Shown here: positions 1-8,127 of the stretch, piece after piece
How the letters are laid out: each line of letters starts with the position of its first letter
Numbering within the stretch: the first letter of the stretch is position 1
From: Spongiicolonus versatilis
Lineage (GTDB): Bacteria > Pseudomonadota > Gammaproteobacteria > Arenicellales > Spongiicolonaceae
Direction of reading: 5' to 3'
Length of the DNA stretch: 18,979 bases
NCBI GenBank assembly: GCA_028286165.1
Contig: JAPYMU010000024.1
Coordinates: 1 to 18,979 of the forward strand
The notes under the pieces: model-generated
What the model was told of the DNA's origin: nothing
The model's database searches: none
The model's input: the letters and a program-made list of their open reading frames with translations, nothing else
Position numbers and translations under genes: made by a program

Positions 1-2
1 CC

Positions 3-26
3 CATGCCCCGCCGCCCCCGTCATGA
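3..26 (+). CDS. possible 3' end of an upstream gene (dusB expected by synteny)
   Basis: The first bases are open in the frame that ends with TGA at 24-26, giving the tail H-A-P-P-P-P-S. This stop overlaps the ATG of the next gene as ATGA, the same coupling seen between many genes in this window. In gammaproteobacteria the gene before fis is usually dusB (tRNA-dihydrouridine synthase), so a dusB tail is the natural guess. Eight codons are too few to identify a protein, so this is inference from overlap and synteny only. Confidence 0.3.
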   Translation, partial: HAPPPPS

Positions 27-283
27 AAGCACCGCCCGAAAGTCCGCTGGCTGTTTGTGTGCGGCGTGCTTTGCGGGGGTATTTTAAGCACCTGCGCGGC
101 GAGCGGCCGACGCGCATGTATGACATGGTGATGCGCGAGATGGAAAAGCCGCTGCTGGAGACGGTGCTGCGCGAGGCCGGTTACAACCAGACCATGGCGG
201 CGAAAATGCTTGGCCTCAGCCGCGGCACGCTCAGCGCAAAACTGCGCCGCCACAAGATCAAAAAGCGCCCGGCCGCCCGGTGA
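23..283 (+). CDS. fis: Fis family nucleoid-associated DNA-binding protein
   Basis: Factor for inversion stimulation: a small homodimeric protein that bends DNA and regulates growth-linked promoters. The 86-residue product is slightly shorter than the usual ~98 because the flexible N-terminal arm is reduced. The middle carries the dimerisation helices (residues ~8-55, including EKPLLETVLREAGYNQTMAA) and the C-terminus the helix-turn-helix (AAKMLGLSRGTLSAKLRRH, ~58-77), which closely matches the E. coli [20 protein letters not shown] region. The start ATG at 23 overlaps a possible upstream stop. The gene is followed 12 bases later by purH, as in pseudomonads, which supports a gammaproteobacterial origin. 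The basic tail (KKRPAAR) fits DNA binding. Whether it still acts as a global regulator with the short arm cannot be judged. Confidence 0.93.
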   Translation: MKAPPESPLAVCVRRALRGYFKHLRGERPTRMYDMVMREMEKPLLETVLREAGYNQTMAAKMLGLSRGTLSAKLRRHKIKKRPAAR

Positions 284-295
284 GCAGGTGACGGT

Positions 296-1585
<1,290 letters not shown>

Positions 1586-1595
1586 GTTGTCCACC

Positions 1596-2906
1596 GTGAA
1601 CGTGCTCATCATCGGCGGCGGCGGGCGCGAGCATGCGCTGGCCTGGAAGTGCGCGCAGTCGCCGCTGGCCGCTGCCGTGTTCGCCGCCCCGGGCAACGCC
1701 GGCACCGCCGCCGAGCCCGGCGTCACCAATGTGGACATCGCCGCCAACGACATCAGTGCACTGGCCGGCTTCGCCGCCGCCAACGACGTGGGACTCACCA
1801 TTCCGGGCCCCGAAGCGGCGCTGGTGGCCGGCGTGGTGGACGCGTTCACCGCGCACGGCCTGCGCTGCTGCGGTCCGCGGCAAAACGCGGCGCGGCTGGA
1901 AGGCTCCAAAGCCTTCGCCAAGCAATTCATGGCGCGCCACAACATTCCGTCTGCGGCATGGCGCGAGTTCACCGCCGCCGAAGTGGACGCCGCCATCGCC
2001 TACGTGCAGAAACGCGGCGCGCCTTTGGTGGTCAAGGCCGACGGACTCGCCGCCGGCAAGGGCGTGGTGGTGGCCGCCACTGTGGAACAGGCGGTGGACG
2101 CGGTGCGCGCCATGCTCAGCGGCCGCGCCTTCGGTGACGCCGGCGCCACCGTGGTGGTGGAGGATTTTGTCGCCGGCGAGGAGGCGAGTTTTATCTGCAT
2201 TGCCGACGGTGAAACCGTCATTCCCTTAGCCGCATCGCAAGACCACAAAGCGCGCGACGCCGGCGACCGCGGGCCCAACACCGGCGGCATGGGCGCGGTG
2301 TCGCCGGCGCCGGTGGTCACCGATGCGGTGGCGGCCAGGGTGATGGAAACCGTCATCCGGCCGGCGGTCGCCGGGCTTGCAGCCGAGGGCGCGCCGTACA
2401 CCGGCTTTCTGTACGCCGGCCTGATGATCGACGACGCCGGCAACCCGCAGGTGCTGGAGTTCAACTGCCGCCTCGGCGACCCGGAAACGCAGCCGCTGCT
2501 GATGCGCCTGCAGTCCGACCTGGTGCAATTGTGCACCGCCGCCGCCGGCGGTGAACTCGGCGCCGCGCAAACCAAATGGGACGCGCGCGCCGCGGCCGGC
2601 GTGGTGCTCGCCGCCGGCGGTTACCCGGGCGAAGTCCGCCGGGGCGATGTCATCCACGGTTTGGCCGCGGCCGAGGGGGACGGCGGCGCGGTTAAAATTT
2701 TTCACGCCGGCACCAAACTCGTGAACGGCGAAACCATCACCGCCGGCGGCCGCGTCCTGTGCGCCACCGCCCTCGGCGCAACCCTGAAAGAAGCGCAGCA
2801 GCGCGCTTACACATCGGCGGCCGCGGTACAATGGCCGGGAATGTTTTACCGCGCCGACATCGGCCGCCGCGCAATTCAACGTGAACAAACCGGAGAACAA
2901 CCATGA
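1596..2906 (+). CDS. purD: phosphoribosylamine-glycine ligase (GAR synthetase)
   Basis: PurD joins glycine to phosphoribosylamine with ATP, the second step of purine synthesis, in the cytoplasm. The 436-residue product matches the usual ~430. It opens with the dinucleotide-fold motif MNVLIIGGGGREHALAW, then the ATP-grasp features KADGLAAGKGVVV (~147-159), QDHKARDAGDRGPNTGGMGA (~214-233) and EFNCRLGDPETQ (~287-298), and ends with DIGRRAIQRE as in E. coli (DIGWRAIERE). The metal-binding loop reads NCRLGDPETQ where most homologues have NVRFGDPETQ; the acidic residues are kept. I chose GTG 1596 because it gives the canonical N-terminus; TTG at 1587 is an in-frame alternative, while the open frame further upstream only shadows purH. 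It starts 10 bases after purH and its stop overlaps purE (ATGA, 2903-2906). Confidence 0.95.
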   Translation: MNVLIIGGGGREHALAWKCAQSPLAAAVFAAPGNAGTAAEPGVTNVDIAANDISALAGFAAANDVGLTIPGPEAALVAGVVDAFTAHGLRCCGPRQNAARLEGSKAFAKQFMARHNIPSAAWREFTAAEVDAAIAYVQKRGAPLVVKADGLAAGKGVVVAATVEQAVDAVRAMLSGRAFGDAGATVVVEDFVAGEEASFICIADGETVIPLAASQDHKARDAGDRGPNTGGMGAVSPAPVVTDAVAARVMETVIRPAVAGLAAEGAPYTGFLYAGLMIDDAGNPQVLEFNCRLGDPETQPLLMRLQSDLVQLCTAAAGGELGAAQTKWDARAAAGVVLAAGGYPGEVRRGDVIHGLAAAEGDGGAVKIFHAGTKLVNGETITAGGRVLCATALGATLKEAQQRAYTSAAAVQWPGMFYRADIGRRAIQREQTGEQP

Positions 2907-3418
2907 ACACAGGCAAACCTTTCGCCGCCATTTTGATGGGCTCGGAGTCCGACCTTGGGGTGATGCAAAACACCGCCGATGTCCTGGGCCAACTCGGCAT
3001 CGCCCATGAGATTCGCATCCGCTCGGCGCACCGCACGCCGGAGGAGACGCGCCGCTACATCGCCGATGCCGAGCAGCGCGGCTGCGCGGTGTTCATCGCC
3101 GCCGCCGGCCTCGCCGCCCACCTGGCCGGCGCGGTCGCCGCGCACACCGCAAAGCCGGTGATTGGCGTGCCCATGGACGGCGGACCGTTGCGCGGTTTTG
3201 ATGCGCTGCTGTCCACGGTGCAGATGCCGGGCGGCGTGCCGGTGGCATGCGTCGCCGTCGGCAAGGCCGGGGCGGTGAACGCGGCCTGGCTGGCGGCGCA
3301 AATTCTCGCCCTGTCCGACGCCGCCCTGGCGGCGCGCCTGACCGAGGAGCGCGCACGCCGCGCCGCGACGGTGCTCGCCCGCGACGCCGCGCTGCAGGCG
3401 GAAAGCGGCGCCCGGTGA
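2903..3418 (+). CDS. purE: N5-carboxyaminoimidazole ribonucleotide mutase (class I PurE)
   Basis: Class I PurE rearranges N5-CAIR to CAIR in purine synthesis. The 171-residue protein has GSESDLGVM (phosphate loop), SAHRTPEE with the catalytic His, AAAGLAAHLAG, and STVQMPGGVPVACVAVGKAGAVNAA. This is the class I pattern, in the variant form with AAAGLAAHLAG rather than E. coli GAGGAAHLPG. Class I enzymes normally rely on PurK to make N5-CAIR, and purK is usually adjacent; here the next gene is tsaC, so purK must be elsewhere or absent. A GGAG ribosome binding site lies at 2892-2895, seven bases before ATG 2903. The C-terminus has about 15 extra Ala/Arg-rich residues. It overlaps purD by four bases (ATGA) and tsaC by four bases (GTGA). 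Confidence 0.95.
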   Translation: MNTGKPFAAILMGSESDLGVMQNTADVLGQLGIAHEIRIRSAHRTPEETRRYIADAEQRGCAVFIAAAGLAAHLAGAVAAHTAKPVIGVPMDGGPLRGFDALLSTVQMPGGVPVACVAVGKAGAVNAAWLAAQILALSDAALAARLTEERARRAATVLARDAALQAESGAR

Positions 3419-3975
3419 ACCCGCCGCGCGCTGCCCTGGTGCGCGCCGCCGCCGTCATCCGCCGCGGCGGCGTGGTTGCCTGGCCGGCCGAGGCCTGCTA
3501 CGGGCTCGGCTGCGACCCGCTGAACCGCGCCGCGCTGCGCCGGATTTTGCGCATTAAGGGGCGGCCGGCGGCGGCGGGTTTGATTGTGGTGGCGGCGGAT
3601 TTTGCCCAGTTGGCGCCGCTGCTGGCGCCGCTGCCGGCGGCGGTTAAAAAAAAGGTGACCGCCGCCTGGCCGGGGCCGGAGACCTGGCTGCTGCCGGCGC
3701 GCGCCAACGTGCCGCGCCTGTTGCGCGGCCGCCACAAGACGCTGGCGGTGAGGGTGACGGCGCACCCGCCGGCCGCCGCCCTGTGCCGCCAGGCAGGCAC
3801 CGCGCTGGTGTCCACCAGCGCCAACCGCCACGGCCGCCGGCCGCTGGGCGCCGCCATTGCAGTGCGGCGCGGCTTCGGCCGCAACGTGGATTTTGTCGTC
3901 CCCGGCCGCACCGCCGGCTTGGCGCGGGTGACGCGGATTCGTGACGGCGCCAGCGGCGCGGTGCTGCGCGCATGA
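3415..3975 (+). CDS. tsaC: threonylcarbamoyl-AMP synthase (YrdC/Sua5 family)
   Basis: TsaC makes threonylcarbamoyl-AMP from threonine, bicarbonate and ATP for the t6A37 modification of ANN-decoding tRNAs. The 186-residue length matches E. coli YrdC (190) and excludes the longer Sua5 form. Visible motifs are WPAEACYGLGCDPLN (~23-37), the KxR signature in IKGRPAAAGLIVVA (~46-59), WPGPETWLLPA, LAVRVTAHP and STSAN (~137-141). The usual PTEA is PAEA here, a small departure near the active site. GTG 3415 was chosen because it overlaps the purE stop (GTGA) and gives the family length; a longer open frame reaches back inside purE but shadows it. The product is unrelated to purines, so grouping probably reflects packing of housekeeping genes. 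Its stop overlaps hemF (ATGA 3972-3975). Confidence 0.92.
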   Translation: MNPPRAALVRAAAVIRRGGVVAWPAEACYGLGCDPLNRAALRRILRIKGRPAAAGLIVVAADFAQLAPLLAPLPAAVKKKVTAAWPGPETWLLPARANVPRLLRGRHKTLAVRVTAHPPAAALCRQAGTALVSTSANRHGRRPLGAAIAVRRGFGRNVDFVVPGRTAGLARVTRIRDGASGAVLRA

Positions 3976-4904
3976 ACGGCGGCGTTCCCGACGCGGCGGC
4001 GGTGGAAAAATATTTTCGCGCGCTGCAAGACCGCTTGTGCGATGCATTGGAGTCGCTGGACGGCGGGAAAAAATTCACCGAGCAAAAATGGCGCCACCGC
4101 TCCGGTGACGGCGGCGGCCGGGCGCGGCTGCTGAGCGGTGGAACAGTGCTGGAAAAAGCCGGGGTCAATTTCTCGGCCATCGGCGGCGGCAGTCTGCCGG
4201 CCGCGGCCAGCGCGCGGCGGCCGGAGTTGTGCGGCTCCGCATTTCGCGCGCTTGGCGTGTCGCTGGTGGTGCACCCGCGCAATCCGTTTGTGCCGACTGC
4301 GCATCTGAATGTCCGGTTTTTTGCCGCGCGCGAAAAACCCGGCGGGGAAAAAACCACGGCGTGGTGGTTTGGCGGCGGTTTTGATTTAACGCCGGTCTAC
4401 GGCTTCACCGAGGACGCCCGCCACTGGCACCGCACCGCGCGCGCGGCGTGCGAAAACTTCGGCGGCGGCTGCTACGCCCGGTGCAAGGCGGAGTGCGACC
4501 GTTATTTCTACCTCAAGCACCGCGAAGAGATGCGCGGCGTCGGCGGAATTTTTTTTGACGACTGGAACCGGGGCGGCTTCACCGACTCTTTCGCGTTCTG
4601 CCGCAGCGTCGGCGACCATTTTCTGCCGGCCTACCTGCCCATCGCGCGCCGCCGCATGGACACGCCGTGGGGCGAGCGCGAGCGCGCGTTTCAATCGCAC
4701 CGCCGCGGCCGTTACGCCGAGTTTAATCTGGTCTACGACCGCGGCACGTTGTTCGGCCTGCAGAGCGGCGGGCGCGCCGAGTTCATTCTGATGTCACTGC
4801 CGCCGCGCGCCGAGTGGCGCGGCGGCTTCCGCCCGCAGGCGGGCGGCGCCGAGGAAAATCTGGCGCGGGATTTTCTGCAGCCGCGCGACTGGGCCGGCGA
4901 ATGA
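3972..4904 (+). CDS. hemF: oxygen-dependent coproporphyrinogen III oxidase
   Basis: HemF decarboxylates two propionates of coproporphyrinogen III to vinyl groups using O2 during haem synthesis. The 310-residue protein covers the whole family (E. coli 299). Clear blocks are GVNFSAI, SLVVHPRNPFVPTAH, NVRFF, WWFGGGFDLTPVYGF, DARHWHRTAR, YFYLKHREE, RGVGGIFFDDWN, YLPIARRR, RRGRYAEFNLVYDRGT and LFGLQSGGRAEFILMSLPP. No signal peptide is seen, so it should be cytoplasmic. ATG 3972 overlaps the tsaC stop, and the stop overlaps the waaA start (ATGA, 4901-4904). tsaC followed by hemF is a common neighbour pair in gammaproteobacteria. The oxygen-dependent enzyme implies that the cell meets oxygen; the anaerobic form HemN is not in this window. 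Confidence 0.96.
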   Translation: MNGGVPDAAAVEKYFRALQDRLCDALESLDGGKKFTEQKWRHRSGDGGGRARLLSGGTVLEKAGVNFSAIGGGSLPAAASARRPELCGSAFRALGVSLVVHPRNPFVPTAHLNVRFFAAREKPGGEKTTAWWFGGGFDLTPVYGFTEDARHWHRTARAACENFGGGCYARCKAECDRYFYLKHREEMRGVGGIFFDDWNRGGFTDSFAFCRSVGDHFLPAYLPIARRRMDTPWGERERAFQSHRRGRYAEFNLVYDRGTLFGLQSGGRAEFILMSLPPRAEWRGGFRPQAGGAEENLARDFLQPRDWAGE

Positions 4905-6169
4905 TGCGCCGCGTTTACACCGCGCTGCTGTTTTTGCTGAGTCCGCTGGCGCTGCTGCGGCTGCTGTTCAAGGGCATGAAAAACCCGCGCTACCTGCGGC
5001 GCATGGGCGAGCGTTTCGGCGGCGGCGCGGCCTGCGGCATGCAAAAACCGGTGTGGATTCACGCCGTGTCGGTGGGCGAGGTGCGCGCGGCGATGCCGTT
5101 TATCCGCGCTTTTGTGGCGCGCGGCAACCGTGAAATTTTGGTCACCACCATGACCCCCACCGGCGCCGCCACGGTGGCGCCGGCGGCGGGCGGCGTGGTT
5201 GTGCACCGCTACATGCCTTACGACTTGCCGGTTGCGCTGCACCGTTTCATCGACCGCCACCGCCCGGCCGTGCTGCTGGTCATGGAAACGGAAATCTGGC
5301 CCAACTTAATTCACACCGCGGCCGCGCGCGGCGTTGCGGTGGTGTTTGCCAATGTCCGCATGTCGCAAAAATCCATGCGCGGTTATGCGAGGTGGCGTTC
5401 ACTTTTTGCGCCGGCGCTGCAGGAGGCGGCGGCCTTTGCCGCGCAGTCGGCGGATGACGCGGCGCGCATTGTGCAACTCGGCGCGCGGCCGGCGGCGGTG
5501 AAGGTCACCGGCAATGTCAAGTTTGACATTCCGCTGCCGCCGGGGCTGGCCGCAGACGCCGCAAAGTTGCGCGAGGAGTGGGGCGGCGGGCGCGGCGTGT
5601 GGATTGCCGGCAGCACCCATCCCGGCGAGGAGGATGTGGTGTTGGAGGTTTTTGCGCGGTTGAAAAAGAACCACCCCGGCCTGCTGCTGCTGCTGGTGCC
5701 GCGCCATCCGGAACGCGCCCCGGCGGTGGCGCGCCTGTGCAAAAAACAAAAGATGCGCGCCGTCCGCCGCAGTGAATCGCCTGCGGTGGACGCCGCCGTG
5801 GACGTGTGCATCGGCGACACCCTGGGCGAGTTGTGCATGCTCTACGCCGCCGCCGATGTGGCGTTTGTCGGCGGCAGTCTGGCGCCCACCGGCGGCCACA
5901 ATGTGCTGGAGCCATGCGCCGCCGGTGTGCCGGTGCTGTTCGGCCCGCACATGTTTAACTTCGCCGAGATCAGCCGCCTGGTTTTGCGCAACGGCGCCGG
6001 CACCATGGTCGCCGGCGCGCCGGAATTAGAATCGGCGGCGGCGCAACTCCTCGCCGACCCGGCAAAGCGCGCGCGCATGGGTGAAGCCGGCCGCGCCCTG
6101 GTCGCCGCCAACAGCGGCGCGCTGGAAAAAACCATGGATTTTATTGAGCGGCATTTGCCGGTGGTGTGA
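4901..6169 (+). CDS. waaA: 3-deoxy-D-manno-octulosonic acid (KDO) transferase
   Basis: WaaA (KdtA) adds KDO from CMP-KDO to lipid IVA at the inner face of the inner membrane, an essential step of LPS assembly. The 422-residue protein has an N-terminal hydrophobic anchor (YTALLFLLSPLALLRLLF, ~6-23), then HAVSVGEVRAA with the conserved Glu, TTMTPTGA, MPYDLP, METEIWPN, VTGNVKFDI, GSTHPGEE, LVPRHPER, IGDTLGELCMLY, VGGSLAPTGGHNVLEP and GPHMFNF. All match E. coli WaaA in order. The start is ATG 4901, which forms the ATGA overlap with hemF; a second ATG follows at once (4904). The frame is open back to 4814 inside hemF but that part has no homology. It is the last plus-strand gene of the first block. 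Whether it adds one or two KDO units cannot be read from the sequence. Confidence 0.95.
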   Translation: MMRRVYTALLFLLSPLALLRLLFKGMKNPRYLRRMGERFGGGAACGMQKPVWIHAVSVGEVRAAMPFIRAFVARGNREILVTTMTPTGAATVAPAAGGVVVHRYMPYDLPVALHRFIDRHRPAVLLVMETEIWPNLIHTAAARGVAVVFANVRMSQKSMRGYARWRSLFAPALQEAAAFAAQSADDAARIVQLGARPAAVKVTGNVKFDIPLPPGLAADAAKLREEWGGGRGVWIAGSTHPGEEDVVLEVFARLKKNHPGLLLLLVPRHPERAPAVARLCKKQKMRAVRRSESPAVDAAVDVCIGDTLGELCMLYAAADVAFVGGSLAPTGGHNVLEPCAAGVPVLFGPHMFNFAEISRLVLRNGAGTMVAGAPELESAAAQLLADPAKRARMGEAGRALVAANSGALEKTMDFIERHLPVV

Positions 6170-6250
6170 CTTGGTTAGTCTGGAAATCTATTCGGACTCA
6201 ATACGGAAAACTCTTGCTCGCGGTTCCAGAACAATCGAGAACAAACTCAC
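6170..6250. other. AT-richer gap between convergent waaA and phd-like gene, with possible toxin remnant
   Basis: These 81 bases are visibly poorer in GC than the flanks. No hairpin with a T-run was seen, so I cannot assign a terminator to waaA. On the minus strand the phd-like stop (TGA at 6251-6253) is followed at once by GTG at 6250, opening a 20-codon frame (V-S-L-F-S-I-V-L-E...) that ends with TAG at 6188. Toxin genes of the PIN (VapC) type often start at this place and with M-S-L-F, so this may be the stub of a lost toxin. The match covers only four residues and is weak. Confidence 0.35.
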
Positions 6251-6505
6251 TCACCGCCGGCCTTCATCGCGCAGGTCTTTCCAGTTCAGGCCGCCAAGTT
6301 TCACGGTTTTGCGAAACGCACGCAGTTCGCGCATGGTTTTGTCGAACCTTGCCTGCTTGGCCTTGAGTTCCCGCTCCTCCCGCCCGGCGAGGGTCAGGCG
6401 CGCCACCGCCTTGCCCTGCTGGGTGATGAGCACTTCTTCGCCCTTGCGGACTTTTTCCAGCAGGGAAAAATCAATCCCCGCTTCTTGTGCGTTGACTGTG
6501 ATCAT
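6251..6505 (-). CDS. Phd/YefM-type antitoxin, apparently without partner toxin
   Basis: Antitoxins of this family bind their own promoter through the N-terminal Phd/YefM fold and block a toxin (PIN/VapC, Doc or RelE type) through the C-terminal arm. The 84-residue product begins MITVNAQEAGIDFSLLEKV and continues RKGEEVLITQQGKAVARL, the classic Phd/YefM pattern (~20-42). A charged linker (~46-66) and the end WKDLRDEGRR follow, typical of antitoxins paired with PIN toxins. ATG 6505 is preferred: GAGG lies six bases before it and the family start fits; ATG 6517 is possible, and the frame running back to 6667 through repeat DNA is not credible. No toxin gene fits before waaA (only 81 bases remain). 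It may be a relic, an orphan that neutralises a toxin elsewhere, or a plain repressor. It lies between divergent gene blocks, as acquired cassettes often do. Confidence 0.85.
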   Translation of the reverse strand: MITVNAQEAGIDFSLLEKVRKGEEVLITQQGKAVARLTLAGREERELKAKQARFDKTMRELRAFRKTVKLGGLNWKDLRDEGRR

Positions 6506-6536
6506 GGTTTGCCTCATTGGGTGGGTGGTGGCGGCC

Positions 6537-6542
6537 AGTATA
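6537..6542 (-). promoter_or_regulatory. candidate -10 box for the phd-like gene
   Basis: On the minus strand TATACT lies 31 bases before ATG 6505. The hexamer at -35 spacing (GTCAAC, 17-base spacer) is weak. The position just before a short autoregulated antitoxin gene is sensible, but only one good hexamer supports it. Confidence 0.4.
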
Positions 6543-6593
6543 ACAGCGGCGCGCCCGGTGTTGACGCCTGCCGCCAAAAAACACGGGCAATTC

Positions 6594-6690
6594 TTCCGCT
6601 GAAACCACCATTTCCGCATGTCAAACCACCATTCCGGCCTCTGCAACCATCGTTTCCGCACTTGCAACCACCGCCCCCGCTCCCCGCACC
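6594..6690. repeat. degenerate tandem repeat of about 20-21 bp, four to five copies
   Basis: On the plus strand the consensus is roughly TTCCGCAnnTGCAACCACCA. Copies begin near 6594, 6612, 6632, 6654 and, more decayed, 6674. On the minus strand the same DNA reads as units of GCGGAAATGGTGGTTTCAG type. The array fills most of the 198-base gap between the phd-like gene (start 6505) and the truncated EamA gene (stop 6704). It is short, imperfect and has no spacers, so it is not CRISPR. I see no known function; it lies exactly where the EamA coding region breaks off. Confidence 0.6.
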
Positions 6691-6703
6691 GTCAGTTTTA
6701 CTC

Positions 6704-7432
6704 TCATGCATCACTTGATGCGCCAACGGCCGCCCGCGAACCGGTTAGCCACAGCACGAAGCCGATGCCGCTGGAAAACACGCCCATCGCCGCCACCGAC
6801 CACAATGCCACCGCCGGCGCCTGCAGCGCGGCGTCCACCGCCGCCGGCAGTTGGTAGAGCAGCGGCAGGGTGCCGGCGAGGCTGGTCCAGGCGGTGAGCG
6901 ACAGCGGCGAGTAGCGGCTGAAAAACGGTTTTTGAAAAACGAAGTAGATGGAAACCGACACGGTTGCCATGATGAGAAGAATGGCGCCGGAAAATTCGCC
7001 GGCGATGTCTTTCTCCACGGCAATGAGCGCGACCCCGGCGAGGCTGATGGCGATTCCGCACCACGCCGGCCGCGACAGTTTCTCGCGCAGAAAAAAGCGC
7101 GCCAGCAGGCCGGCGAACACCGGGATGGCGGCGATAATCATGGCCGCGGCGCCGGCCGTGACGCGCCCGATTCCATGGACGAACAGCAGTTGATACACGG
7201 TCACGCCGAGTACGCCGAGAATAAAAATCAGCGGCAGGTCGCGCAGTTGCGGCCAGGCAAAACGCCCGGCGGCGAACAGCGCCAGATAAAAACCGCAGGC
7301 CACGGCATAGCGCAGCAGCACTATCTGCTCGGCGCTGAAATACGGCAGCGCGGCCTTGCTGGCCGGAAACGCGAAAGCCCACAACAGCACCGTGGCCAGC
7401 GCGGCCAACAGCGGTTGTTTGGCGGAGCTCAT
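6704..7432 (-). CDS. EamA/DMT-family transporter, C-terminally truncated
   Basis: Drug/metabolite transporters of the EamA type are inner-membrane carriers of about 290-300 residues with ten helices in two repeats. This product has 242 residues. I count eight hydrophobic segments: ~8-24, 38-56, 66-88, 92-115, 124-142, 148-167, 178-195 and 207-230. The second EamA repeat stops after GVFSSGIGFVLWLTG and a short tail, so the last two helices are missing. No continuation is visible in other frames in the next 100 bases, which are tandem repeats. The gene lies 38 bases after soeB on the same strand, where a membrane anchor soeC would be expected, but the protein is not NrfD/DmsC-like. It could be a decayed pseudogene or a short functional variant; substrate unknown. 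Confidence 0.8.
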   Translation of the reverse strand: MSSAKQPLLAALATVLLWAFAFPASKAALPYFSAEQIVLLRYAVACGFYLALFAAGRFAWPQLRDLPLIFILGVLGVTVYQLLFVHGIGRVTAGAAAMIIAAIPVFAGLLARFFLREKLSRPAWCGIAISLAGVALIAVEKDIAGEFSGAILLIMATVSVSIYFVFQKPFFSRYSPLSLTAWTSLAGTLPLLYQLPAAVDAALQAPAVALWSVAAMGVFSSGIGFVLWLTGSRAAVGASSDA

Positions 7433-7470
7433 CGGCGGGGCGGGGGCGGCTTCACCGCCGGCGCGTTTTT

Positions 7471-8127
7471 TTAATCCCCGCCGCCATATGCTTTCACCTT
7501 CACCCCCTCCCTCGGCGCGAGGTAGCGGTTGGTGGGGGTGTAGCCGAGGTCGGGGAGGAGTGCGCCGTTGTCGGCTTCGGCGTTGCGCTGGCGGGTGATG
7601 CGGGAGACTTCGGATTCGGGGTCGTCAAAGTCGCCGAACAAGCGCGCTTTGGTCGGGCAGGTTAAGACGCAGGCCGGCTGGCGCTCCTCCTCGGGCAGGT
7701 TTTCGTCGTAGATGCGGTCGATGCACAGTGTGCATTTTTTCATGGTGCCGCTGGCCGGGTCCAACTCGCGCGCGCCGTAGGGGCAGGCCCAGGCGCAGTA
7801 GTTGCAGCCCATGCACTTGTCCTGGTCCACCAGCACCACGCCGTCCTCGGGGCGCTTCCACGTGGCGCCGGTGGGGCACACGCTGACGCAGTGCGCATCC
7901 TCGCAGTGCAGGCATGACATGGGGAAGTGCACGGTTTTGTTGTCCGGGTAGTCGCCGACCTCAAAGTTGCGGATGCGGTTGAACCACACGCCGCCGGGGT
8001 CCCGGCCGTAGGCGCGCAGGTCGGTGAGCGGGCCGGTGGTGCCGGAGGCGTTCCACTGCTTGCAGGCCACGGCGCAGGCGTTGCAGCCGACGCAGGTGTC
8101 AAGATCAATGGTGAGGCCGAGCCGCAT
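7471..8127 (-). CDS. soeB: four-cluster [4Fe-4S] ferredoxin subunit, SoeB/DmsB-like
   Basis: This is the electron-transfer subunit of a membrane-bound molybdoenzyme; it passes electrons between the catalytic subunit and a membrane anchor. The 218-residue protein has four cysteine sets: C12-x2-C15-x2-C18-x3-C22, C72/C75/C80/C84 (CLHCEDAHCVSVCP), C105/C108/C111/C115 (CMGCNYCAWACPYGA) and C132/C135/C153/C157. Features such as LHCEDAHC, GVVLVDQDKC and MKKCTLCIDRIYDE resemble SoeB of the cytoplasmic sulfite dehydrogenase SoeABC of purple sulfur bacteria. No Tat or Sec signal is present. Its ATG follows the soeA stop directly (TAAATG on the minus strand), so the two are translated together. Downstream comes an EamA gene instead of soeC. 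DmsB, PhsB and PsrB are the near alternatives; the Soe assignment rests on recalled similarity, not on a search. Confidence 0.85.
   Translation of the reverse strand: MRLGLTIDLDTCVGCNACAVACKQWNASGTTGPLTDLRAYGRDPGGVWFNRIRNFEVGDYPDNKTVHFPMSCLHCEDAHCVSVCPTGATWKRPEDGVVLVDQDKCMGCNYCAWACPYGARELDPASGTMKKCTLCIDRIYDENLPEEERQPACVLTCPTKARLFGDFDDPESEVSRITRQRNAEADNGALLPDLGYTPTNRYLAPREGVKVKAYGGGD

Noticed and set aside
6170..6250. Transcription terminator between convergent waaA and phd
   Set aside because: I found no GC stem followed by a T-run on either strand.
6594..6690. CRISPR array
   Set aside because: Units are contiguous, degenerate and without unique spacers, and no cas gene is near.
6514..6726. 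70-residue minus-strand open frame rich in Cys and Gly across the repeat array
   Set aside because: Its sequence is explained by the tandem repeat period of 21 bases; no family resemblance and no ribosome binding site.
7445..7472. Inverted repeat GGCGG/CCGCC followed by seven T on the plus strand, like a terminator
   Set aside because: The T-run is separated from the stem by six bases and no plus-strand gene lies upstream; it is the 3' end of soeB read backwards.
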